Shown piece by piece: positions 24,417-30,766 of a stretch of 33,803 bases of DNA. The notes beneath the pieces were generated by a model. That model saw only the letters and a program-made list of their open reading frames with translations, searched no databases and was not told the DNA's origin. Positions within the stretch are counted from its first letter, which is position 1. Every line of letters starts with the position of its first letter. The translations under genes were made by a program, and so were the position numbers. Source of the stretch: Clostridia bacterium (lineage in GTDB: Bacteria; Bacillota; Clostridia; Oscillospirales; CAG-272); NCBI GenBank assembly GCA_017503865.1, contig JAFVSI010000053.1:1-33803 (forward strand). The letters are read 5' to 3'.

Positions 24417-25565
24417 ATGAAGATTACTAAAGTCAATACGTATCACGTTCGTCCCCGTTGGGGCTTCGTTGAGATAGAGACAGACGCCGGCATCACCGGT
24501 TGGGGTGAGGCTGTTCTTGAGGGACACTGTGACGCAGTTCTTGCGTGTGTAAACGAGATGTCCACATACCTTATCGGAAACGATCCTAACAGAATTGAGG
24601 ATATTTCCGCTACTATCTACAGAGCAGGATTTTACCGTGGCGGCGGCGTTCTTATGAGTGCAATTGCCGGTATCGACCAGGCTCTTTGGGATATTAAGGG
24701 AAAATTCTACGGTGCACCCGCTTACGAGCTTATGGGCGGTAAGTGCCGTGACAACATTAAGGTATATTCTTGGATAGGCGGAGACCGTCCCGCAGATACC
24801 GGAGCTATGGCAAAGGAGAGAAAGGACGCAGGATTTACCGCTATTAAGATGAATGCTACCGAAGAGCTTCAGATGATTGATACTTACGATAAGGTTGACG
24901 CAGTTCTTGAGAGAGTTGCGGCTATTCGTGAGACCTGCGGTAAGTACTTCGGTATTGCTATCGACTTTCACGGACGTGTTCACAAGCCTATGGCAAAGAT
25001 ACTTGCTAAGAAGCTTGAGGAGTTTGATCCTATGTTCATCGAGGAGCCTGTGCTCTGCGAGAATATGGAAGTTTTCAAGGAGATTGCAGCTTGCTGTAAT
25101 ATCCCGATAGCTACAGGCGAGCGTCTCTTTACAAAGTACGATTTCAAGCGTCTCCTTCAGGCAGGCGGTGTTGATATTATTCAGCCCGACCTCTCTCACG
25201 CAGGCGGTCTTACCGAGGTTAAGAAGATTGCTTCTATGGCTGAGGCTTATGACGTTGCAGTCGCTCCTCACTGTCCTCTCGGACCTATCGCACTTTCTGC
25301 TTGTCTTAACCTTGACGCTACCTGCTATAACGCTGTTATTCAGGAGCAGTCCATCGGTATCCACTACAACGTTGGTAAGAGCGTTCTTGACTATGCTCTT
25401 AACAAGGAAGACTTCGAGTTCGTTGACGGCAGAGTTCAGATGCCGAGAATCCCCGGTCTTGGAGTTGAGGTCAACAAGGAGCTCGTTCTCGAAGAGAACA
25501 AGACACCTCACCAGTGGAAGAACCCCGTATGGCGTCACGGCGACGGCTCTGTTGCAGAGTGGTAA
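24417..25565 (+). CDS. dgoD: D-galactonate dehydratase
   Basis: Enolase-superfamily enzyme that dehydrates D-galactonate to 2-keto-3-deoxygalactonate. At 382 residues it equals E. coli DgoD in length, and key residues have the same numbers as I recall them: metal ligands D183, E209 and E235, and catalytic H185 and H285. Long shared stretches include RAGFYRGG, SAIAGIDQALWDIKGK, IDFHGRV, FIEEPV, QPDLSHAGG and APHCPLGPIA, and both end in SVAEW. This sets the operon's substrate as galactonate rather than gluconate. It is the last gene of the operon, followed by a strong terminator. Confidence 0.95.
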   Translation: MKITKVNTYHVRPRWGFVEIETDAGITGWGEAVLEGHCDAVLACVNEMSTYLIGNDPNRIEDISATIYRAGFYRGGGVLMSAIAGIDQALWDIKGKFYGAPAYELMGGKCRDNIKVYSWIGGDRPADTGAMAKERKDAGFTAIKMNATEELQMIDTYDKVDAVLERVAAIRETCGKYFGIAIDFHGRVHKPMAKILAKKLEEFDPMFIEEPVLCENMEVFKEIAACCNIPIATGERLFTKYDFKRLLQAGGVDIIQPDLSHAGGLTEVKKIASMAEAYDVAVAPHCPLGPIALSACLNLDATCYNAVIQEQSIGIHYNVGKSVLDYALNKEDFEFVDGRVQMPRIPGLGVEVNKELVLEENKTPHQWKNPVWRHGDGSVAEW

Positions 25566-25580
25566 TTTCATAAAAACAAA

Positions 25581-25615
25581 AAACAAGGCGGCTCATTCGA
25601 GCCGCCTTGTTTTTA
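25581..25615 (+). terminator. Terminator of the galactonate operon
   Basis: Stem AAACAAGGCGGCTC (25581-25594) with GAGCCGCCTTGTTT, loop ATTC, then T's. The core GGCGGCTC/GAGCCGCC matches the terminator at 7098. Confidence 0.93.
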
Positions 25616-25623
25616 TTTGGTTT

Positions 25624-25884
25624 ACAATTTGGTGTTTGCAGGGGGAGTATATTATTAATTGTTTGTTTTTTCGGACCGTCGGGGACGCCGGTCCCTACAA
25701 GGTATGAGATGTTTGAAATCCACACGGGGTAACGGAAAAAACAAAATTATTGTTTGTAGGGGACGTGCGTCCAAATTTGCTTTGCAAATAGACGGTCCGT
25801 ATTTAACGCAAACTAACTCACCTACAAATCAAACCGTTGGTTTGCACCCCAAGGGGTAAAACTTCGTTTGCAAAACTTGAATTA
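25624..25884 (-). repeat. Interspersed hairpin repeat, copy D (inverted)
   Basis: In the minus orientation it starts AATTCAAG (25884 downward), has an arm identical over 59 nt to 14387-14445 of copy C, a loop like that of copies A and B, and a right arm GGGACCGGCGTCCCCGACGG close to that of copy A. Its right-end motif is diverged (ACCAAATTG). It fills the 330-base gap between the dgoD and XRE genes; the short reading frames there are repeat by-products. Confidence 0.86.
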
Positions 25885-25895
25885 TTTTAATTTAT

Positions 25896-26093
25896 TTATT
25901 TTCTTCCAACGAGATAATCAAGGGTCACTTTGTAATAATCGGCAAGCTTTATGGCAGCCCAGAGGGGAAGCTCACGTTCGCCTCGCTCGTATCTTTGATA
26001 TACGGTCGTTTGCATATTGAGGTATTCAGCTATCTCCTTTTGAGTTTTATCACTGTCTTCTCGTAGATCTCTTATTCGGCGGTAAATATACAT
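25896..26093 (-). CDS. XRE-family helix-turn-helix regulator
   Basis: A 65-residue protein that is essentially one Cro/CI-type helix-turn-helix: IRDLREDSDKTQKEIAEYL, then MQTTVYQRYERGERELPLW and a final IKLADYYKVTLDYLVGR, the standard HTH_3 ending. The ATG at 26093 has AAGGGGG 5 bases upstream; earlier in-frame starts out to 26165 would run through the promoter. It is divergent from the zinc-ribbon membrane protein, and a perfect 10-bp-arm palindrome covers both promoters, so it is probably an autorepressor that also controls the neighbour. Confidence 0.9.
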   Translation of the reverse strand: MYIYRRIRDLREDSDKTQKEIAEYLNMQTTVYQRYERGERELPLWAAIKLADYYKVTLDYLVGRK

Positions 26094-26123
26094 AAAAGCC
26101 CCCTTAATATATAATGTAATTTC

Positions 26124-26152
26124 ATTATATAAAAAGTACCGAATGGTGTTGA
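26124..26152 (-). promoter_or_regulatory. Promoter of the XRE regulator
   Basis: On the minus strand TCAACA (26152-26147), 17 bases, TATAAT (26129-26124). The -35 lies inside the palindrome. Confidence 0.6.
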
Positions 26153-26167
26153 CAAATAACACCATTC
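26141..26167. promoter_or_regulatory. Palindromic operator between divergent promoters
   Basis: GAATGGTGTT (26141-26150), 7 bases, AACACCATTC (26158-26167): a perfect inverted repeat overlapping the -35 boxes of both divergent promoters. The dimeric XRE protein next door is the natural candidate to bind it. Confidence 0.8.
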
Positions 26168-26178
26168 AGTGTTATAAT
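26149..26178 (+). promoter_or_regulatory. Promoter of the zinc-ribbon membrane protein
   Basis: TTGACA at 26149-26154, 18-base spacer, TATAAT at 26173-26178. AAGGAG follows before the ATG at 26223. Confidence 0.88.
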
Positions 26179-26222
26179 GTCCACATAATCTAAAAATATT
26201 ATTAGTAAAAGGAGACTTTTAT

Positions 26223-26657
26223 ATGTATTGTGAAAAATGCGGAGCAGAGCTTAAAGAGAATCAAACTGTTTGCGAGAATTGCGGCAATACCCCTGCAAAA
26301 AAGGAAGATAAGCAAGTGCTTGGAATGAAATGGTACAAATTCAACGTCAATTTCTCATTGTTTTTCATGGGTGTTTTGACTGTTATAAGCGGAATTCTTG
26401 ATATAACACAGTTTAAGATTGACACCGCTATTATGTGGCTTATTTACGGTGCTTTTGCAATCGTAGTCAGATTTAGACTTTCGGGATTTAAGAAAGATGC
26501 ACCCTTGATGATGGTCTGCTTGAACGTTGTTTATGCGGTGGTTCAAGGATATAATGCGATTATGTACGGCGGTAATTCTGCTTTTGTTCTTGGAATAATA
26601 CTTGCGATACTTAACTACATATATTTCAAAAAGAGAAAAGAGCTTTTTGTAAAATAA
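26223..26657 (+). CDS. Zinc-ribbon membrane protein of unknown function
   Basis: A 144-residue protein. An N-terminal zinc ribbon with C3, C6, C17 and C20 (MYCEKCG, then VCENCGN) is followed by four hydrophobic segments (about 41-60, 68-84, 95-112 and 118-135) and a basic tail. Such zinc_ribbon_2 plus membrane proteins are common in Clostridia, and their roles are mostly unknown. It has its own near-consensus promoter under a palindrome likely bound by the divergent XRE protein, forming a two-gene regulated module. A shared terminator separates it from the convergent PHP gene. Confidence 0.85.
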   Translation: MYCEKCGAELKENQTVCENCGNTPAKKEDKQVLGMKWYKFNVNFSLFFMGVLTVISGILDITQFKIDTAIMWLIYGAFAIVVRFRLSGFKKDAPLMMVCLNVVYAVVQGYNAIMYGGNSAFVLGIILAILNYIYFKKRKELFVK

Positions 26658-26668
26658 TTTGTAAAATA

Positions 26669-26695
26669 AAAAAGGCGGAATTACTCCGCCTTTTT
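26669..26695. terminator. Bidirectional terminator, zinc-ribbon gene / PHP gene
   Basis: Stem AAAAAGGCGGA (26669-26679) with TCCGCCTTTTT (26685-26695). The PHP stop codon (26681-26683) is in the loop, so the end of that gene codes for half of the hairpin. Confidence 0.88.
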
Positions 26696-27370
26696 GTTAT
26701 TCAGTTCAATTATTTCACCCTTGTTGAGCAGCTTATAGTTGCCGCTTCTGAGAGTTGCGAGAAGCTCCTCGTTTGAGGTGATGGGGAAGTCGGTGATAAT
26801 TCCCGACTCTGCCTTGTGTGTGTCACGGTGGTAGTCGCTTCCTGCGGTCTTGATAAGTCCGAACTCGTCTGCCCACTGATCTGCAATCTTGTTTCTGAAA
26901 GGTGCGGTGTGTGCGTTGTATGCCTCAAAGCCGTCGAGGGTCGTGGGATCCGTTACCTTCATGTCGTTACGGAAGGGGTGAGCTTGTGCTAAAATCATTC
27001 CCGCCTCGCGAATGATGGGTGCGGAAATCAAAAGGGAAGTGTCCATAAGGTCGGTGTGTGCACGCAAAAATTCCTCGGTCATTCCGTAAATGAGATAATC
27101 GCAAGTGCGTAGAAGTTCCATTCCGAAAAGAACGTGAAGCTTTCCGTCTGCCGCCTTTTTTAGTGCGTGGTAGGCGTCAATATAATATTCAACCTTTTCC
27201 TCGGGAGTCATAGGCCCTAGATTTTTGAAGGTGTGGGGCGAAAAATGGTTTGTTAGAACAACTGTCGTGTATCCTGCCTCAAGATATACCTTTACAATAT
27301 CCTCGGCGGTTGCGGTAGCACAGGCACTGCCCTCGGCACTGTGCAGATGAAGCTCTGTTTTGTAGGTCAT
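26681..27370 (-). CDS. PHP-domain phosphoesterase
   Basis: A 229-residue predicted metal-dependent phosphoesterase. PHP motifs in order: HLH at 8-10 in TELHLHSAEGS, TNHFS, the GMELL segment, QAHPFRN and GSDYHR near the C terminus. These are the metal ligands shared by histidinol phosphatase-like and nucleotidase-like PHP enzymes; the substrate cannot be told. The ATG at 27370 has AAGGGGA just upstream; an earlier frame start at 27430 would overlap the promoter. It is monocistronic, with a consensus promoter and a shared terminator. Confidence 0.9.
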   Translation of the reverse strand: MTYKTELHLHSAEGSACATATAEDIVKVYLEAGYTTVVLTNHFSPHTFKNLGPMTPEEKVEYYIDAYHALKKAADGKLHVLFGMELLRTCDYLIYGMTEEFLRAHTDLMDTSLLISAPIIREAGMILAQAHPFRNDMKVTDPTTLDGFEAYNAHTAPFRNKIADQWADEFGLIKTAGSDYHRDTHKAESGIITDFPITSNEELLATLRSGNYKLLNKGEIIELNNKKAE

Positions 27371-27401
27371 AAAAATCCCCTTTGTGTCAGTATTCCACAT
27401 A

Positions 27402-27430
27402 ATTATATAATGATTTTGATTCTTTGTCAA
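27402..27430 (-). promoter_or_regulatory. Promoter of the PHP gene
   Basis: On the minus strand TTGACA (27430-27425), 17 bases, TATAAT (27407-27402), matching consensus. Confidence 0.9.
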
Positions 27431-27462
27431 TCAATTAAGTAAATTAAATCGTATCAAATAAC

Positions 27463-27496
27463 AAAAATAGGGCTGACGGTTGTCAGCCCATTTTTT
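27463..27496 (-). terminator. Terminator of the small lipoprotein gene
   Basis: Stem GGGCTGAC (27470-27477) with GTCAGCCC (27482-27489), then TATTTTTG on the minus strand. The plus strand also has a T-run (ATTTTTT), so it may work both ways. Confidence 0.85.
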
Positions 27497-27698
27497 ATCT
27501 CATCATTCCGTCGATTCCGCTCTCTACACCGTCAACCATCGATCTTGCACGGTCAACGATATTTGTGTCGGTACCTGTTTCGGTTATCATACCCTCGTTT
27601 GTGGTGTCGGTGTCCTTGTCGTCATTGTTTCCGCCGCAGGCTACGAGTGAGAGGGAGAGAATAAGAGTAAGGCATAATGCCGCTATCGTCTTTTTCAT
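27495..27698 (-). CDS. Small lipoprotein of unknown function
   Basis: A 67-residue lipoprotein: signal peptide of about 20 residues ending in the lipobox LVAC, a Gly/Asp/Thr-rich spacer (GGNNDDKDTDTTNEG), and a short amphipathic end with VDRARSMVDGVESGIDGMM. AGGAGA precedes the ATG. No known family was recognised; similar tiny lipoproteins with a conserved C-terminal helix are frequent in Clostridia. It would sit on the outer face of the membrane. Confidence 0.8.
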   Translation of the reverse strand: MKKTIAALCLTLILSLSLVACGGNNDDKDTDTTNEGMITETGTDTNIVDRARSMVDGVESGIDGMMR

Positions 27699-27854
27699 TT
27701 TTTGTGTTCTCCTATATATTTTTAAGACACGAAATAAATAATCGTCTCAACTATATTTTCCCCGAAAAGAATGTAAAAAAACAAGACAAATTTTAGATAT
27801 ATAAGTTACCAAAATATATTTTACATAAAAAGATTTTTACTGTTAAAACTAAAA

Positions 27855-27890
27855 TTGAGCGAAAATAAATTTTCTTTACGCTCAAGGAGG
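27855..27890 (+). promoter_or_regulatory. Hairpin abutting the DUF378 ribosome binding site
   Basis: TTGAGCG (27855-27861) pairs with CGCTCAA (27879-27885), and AAAAT/ATTTT can pair inside. The last two stem bases are the first two of the site AAGGAGG (27884-27890). The stem could modulate ribosome access. Confidence 0.45.
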
Positions 27891-27898
27891 ACAAGACA

Positions 27899-28114
27899 AT
27901 GATTATGGATAGAATCGCACTGATACTCACAATAATCGGTGCTCTCAACTGGGGAAGTATAGGTCTTTTTCAGTTTGATATAGTAGCGTGGATCTGCGGT
28001 GGACAGGACGCTCTTGTGAGCCGCATCATCTACACAGTAGTTGCTCTTGCGGGAATTTGGTGTATATCTCTTATTTTCCGTGCGAGAGAGAGATTTGAAT
28101 CGATAGACGAGTGA
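27899..28114 (+). CDS. DUF378 (YuzA-like) small membrane protein
   Basis: A 71-residue protein with two hydrophobic helices. The DUF378 signature IGALNWGSIGLF lies at 13-24, and the second helix runs IIYTVVALAGIWCISLIF before a charged tail. Members are found across bacteria next to unrelated genes, and their function is unknown. AAGGAGG lies 8 bases before the ATG at 27899; a second ATG at 27905 is also possible. It is followed by a terminator-like hairpin at 28135. Confidence 0.9.
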   Translation: MIMDRIALILTIIGALNWGSIGLFQFDIVAWICGGQDALVSRIIYTVVALAGIWCISLIFRARERFESIDE

Positions 28115-28134
28115 GATAAGCGAAAAATTAAATT

Positions 28135-28163
28135 AGGCTGTCCGAGCTTCGGACAGCCTTCTT
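28135..28163 (+). terminator. Terminator-like hairpin after the DUF378 gene
   Basis: Perfect 11-bp stem AGGCTGTCCGA/TCGGACAGCCT (28135-28145, 28149-28159), loop GCT, with a short T-rich end (TCTT). Confidence 0.75.
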
Positions 28164-28192
28164 GGTATATTAGTGCAGATCTTTAAAATATA

Positions 28193-28221
28193 TTTACAAA
28201 CAAAAAGAATTGTGATATAAT
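28193..28221 (+). promoter_or_regulatory. Promoter of the ceramidase-like lipoprotein gene
   Basis: TTTACA at 28193-28198, 17-base spacer, TATAAT at 28216-28221 with TRTG extension. The -10 is the centre of the palindrome TTGTGATATAATCACAA (28210-28226), and TGTGATATAAT is repeated at 28227-28237. Confidence 0.85.
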
Positions 28222-28292
28222 CACAATGTGATATAATTATAAAAAGAATTGGTTTTTTGTGTGATAATTTATTTGTAGGAAGTGAAACGATA

Positions 28293-30635
28293 ATGAAAAG
28301 AACAAGTGAATTTCTTGCACTTTTTCTGGCTTTTGTAATGCTTTTGGGAATGAGTATGGGCTGTCAAAAACAGGAAAACGAGGCGTGGATTGCTCCCGAC
28401 GGTATAACAACTCATTATGCGAATAAGATTTCGGGCAAGGCACCGACAATTGATGGCACTATCGGTAAGGGTGAGTATGCTTCTCCCGTAAGAGTTGATG
28501 AGCCGCGCGTTATAGATCTCGCACAGCGGGTATGGCTCGATAGCCAAGTCAAGGCTGATCTTGCTTCCGAATATATGGAATTTTATTTTTCATATGACGA
28601 GGACTACATATATATAGCTATTCACGATGCAGGTCCCGAATTTATTGATAATAATGATTCTTGCTCTCAAAACGACATTCCATATAGAAACAATTATAGA
28701 TTTGAATTTGGTTTTGACCTTTTAGACACCGATTCATATTTTATGTTTGAGGGTGGCTCAACAAGCACTGCGTGGACTACCTTGAACTGTTATAAGAACG
28801 GTGTGGAGGTGACTCATTCGCTTAAGAGCTACAACTTGATAAGTGAAAGCTTAATACATAAGTATCAAACCGACAGCCATGGCAAAGTGGGTGACTACAT
28901 ATCTTACGGCGATATAGGTGCAGGCAACGGAAACGGAAATTACACCGCAGGCAAATGGGCGGTTGTGATGGAGTTCAAGCTTGACAAAAAGGAGATAGTA
29001 GATGTTGTCAACGAAGTCTACGGTACCGAATACGAGGAGCTTTCTAACGCAATGTGGTTCTCGTTGACCTCAAAGGGATATAAGGCAAAATTAAACGATC
29101 TTGAAGATAAGTATGAACCGCAGGAGGTCAGATGGATCGGTCAGAACGAGCACTTTCTCGACTTGGTTGTGTTTGGCGATAAGAATACTGAAATAATGGC
29201 CGCCGATCCGTATGCCGGGCAAGAGAATTGTCCTAACGGACACGCAACGGTTTTGCATACGGCAAAGACTCCCACCTACGATGAGGTGGGATTTGAGGCT
29301 TATCGTGAATGCGAGAAATGTGGCTATACTACCTATACGGAAATACCGAAAATTGAAAACGTTTTTCGTACGGGATACGCAAGGGTAGACATAACCCCTC
29401 GTGTATCGCCCTCAAAACCGCTCGTCTCTTTCACTAACGTAAGGGATGAACTTTATGCCACCTGCGTTGCCCTTAACGACGGCGAGAAAACGGTTCTCTT
29501 GCTGTCTGTTGACATGAAAAGCATTCCTACAAGCATCTGCGATGAAATACGTTCTTACTTGAACAAAGAAACAGATGTGCCCACAGACAATATATTTATT
29601 TCAGCTACACACGATCATTCTGTTGCCCCGTTTGAGAATAACAGAAAGTGGGCACTTGAATCGGTTCACAAGATGGGGGACGCCGCCAAGGAGGCGATTT
29701 CGGATCTTTCTGATACGGATATGTATATTGGAACAGGAAAAACAACGGGAATGGCGTGGGTGCGTCGGTATATAAACGGCAATGGACAGATGTCCTCAAT
29801 TTCTCCTGCTAATTTTTCTGACGTTACAACAAGATCGGTAAGTGAGGCGGATGACTCCTTGCAGACAGTTCGTTTTGTACGAGAGGACAAGAAGGATATA
29901 GTACTTATCAACTGGCAGGGGCATTTGGCACACGCAGTTAATCATTTCCCGAACTCAATTTCTGCCGATATGGCTCATTATATCCGTGAAGACGTTGAGG
30001 CAGGGGATAAAGATACGTTGGTCGCATTTTTTGCGGGTGCATCAGGAAACCTCAATCTTAACGCTCCCAATTCCGCACTTGCGGAATATGAGAACGCCAG
30101 CAATCCTATAAGTAAGAATAATTACTATGCAAACGTCGCTAAAGCACTTGCTAATGTGACGCTTGAAACGATCGAAGAAAAAAACCTGACAAAGATCGGG
30201 GCGGGCAGAATCGCAATCGAAAAGAGAGTCTATGCGGCACAGCAGAAGCAGGACGATCCTGCGGACGTTGCGGCAGCTCAGGCACGGCTTGACGAAGGAG
30301 GAAATGCTGCGGCGGACAGATATATGGTAGTAAGAAACAAGTCTAAAACGAGAGATTTGCGTATTTCTGCGATTTCTGTCGGTGACCTTGCATTTGTTAC
30401 CGTTCCTTACGAGATGTTTGACAATAACGGTTTACAGATCAAGGAGGGTTCTCCCTTTAAGATGACCTTTGTTCTTACCAATTCCGATGGTGACTATGCA
30501 TATATGCCGTCTTATGAGGCTTGTACAGAATATGGCGGCTATGAGACTGAGGCTTCGTATTTTGGTGCGGGAACTGCGGAAAATTTGGTTGCACAATACT
30601 TAGAAATGCTTAACGGTCTTAATAAAGTACGCTGA
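28293..30635 (+). CDS. Lipoprotein with sugar-binding-like and neutral-ceramidase-like domains
   Basis: A 780-residue surface lipoprotein. The signal peptide ends in the lipobox SMGC. Residues about 36-300 resemble a CBM9/DOMON-type beta-sandwich (APTIDGTIGKGEY at the start, YIAIHDAG in the middle). A Cys-rich module (about 305-345, CPNGH then CEKCGYTTYTEIP) resembles those of the LRR lipoprotein at 3926. Residues about 352-780 resemble neutral/alkaline ceramidases: GYARVDITP, ISATHDHS with H440 and H442, NWQGHLAHAV, FAGASGNLN, PYEMF and YGGYE, matching likely zinc-site and catalytic regions. The true substrate could be a ceramide-like lipid or another amide or ester. The ATG at 28293 is supported by AGGAAG and the signal peptide. 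Confidence 0.83.
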   Translation: MKRTSEFLALFLAFVMLLGMSMGCQKQENEAWIAPDGITTHYANKISGKAPTIDGTIGKGEYASPVRVDEPRVIDLAQRVWLDSQVKADLASEYMEFYFSYDEDYIYIAIHDAGPEFIDNNDSCSQNDIPYRNNYRFEFGFDLLDTDSYFMFEGGSTSTAWTTLNCYKNGVEVTHSLKSYNLISESLIHKYQTDSHGKVGDYISYGDIGAGNGNGNYTAGKWAVVMEFKLDKKEIVDVVNEVYGTEYEELSNAMWFSLTSKGYKAKLNDLEDKYEPQEVRWIGQNEHFLDLVVFGDKNTEIMAADPYAGQENCPNGHATVLHTAKTPTYDEVGFEAYRECEKCGYTTYTEIPKIENVFRTGYARVDITPRVSPSKPLVSFTNVRDELYATCVALNDGEKTVLLLSVDMKSIPTSICDEIRSYLNKETDVPTDNIFISATHDHSVAPFENNRKWALESVHKMGDAAKEAISDLSDTDMYIGTGKTTGMAWVRRYINGNGQMSSISPANFSDVTTRSVSEADDSLQTVRFVREDKKDIVLINWQGHLAHAVNHFPNSISADMAHYIREDVEAGDKDTLVAFFAGASGNLNLNAPNSALAEYENASNPISKNNYYANVAKALANVTLETIEEKNLTKIGAGRIAIEKRVYAAQQKQDDPADVAAAQARLDEGGNAAADRYMVVRNKSKTRDLRISAISVGDLAFVTVPYEMFDNNGLQIKEGSPFKMTFVLTNSDGDYAYMPSYEACTEYGGYETEASYFGAGTAENLVAQYLEMLNGLNKVR

Positions 30636-30695
30636 GGAGTAGTTTTTGCCTTGCGATAACATTCTGCAAATTAAAGAGAGCTTCTAAAAAGCGGT

Positions 30696-30727
30696 GCGGG
30701 GGAAACCTTTTTTAAGGTTTCCCCCGC
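30696..30727. terminator. Strong hairpin between convergent genes
   Basis: Perfect 14-bp stem GCGGGGGAAACCTT/AAGGTTTCCCCCGC with loop TTTT. On the minus strand CTTTTT follows a few bases later. It probably ends the glycosyltransferase gene, and possibly also the ceramidase-like gene. Confidence 0.75.
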
Positions 30728-30766
30728 ATAAAATATAACCGTTATCTTACAAATTAAATTTTGAAA

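Noticed and set aside
24237-25586. 449-codon frame on the minus strand opposite dgoD
   Set aside because: Shadow of dgoD and the kinase; the plus-strand protein matches a known enzyme along its full length, and the minus frame has no domain or ribosome binding site.
25613-25640. Transposon ends or target duplications around repeat copy D
   Set aside because: No matching short direct duplications were visible at the borders, so insertion cannot be shown from this copy alone.
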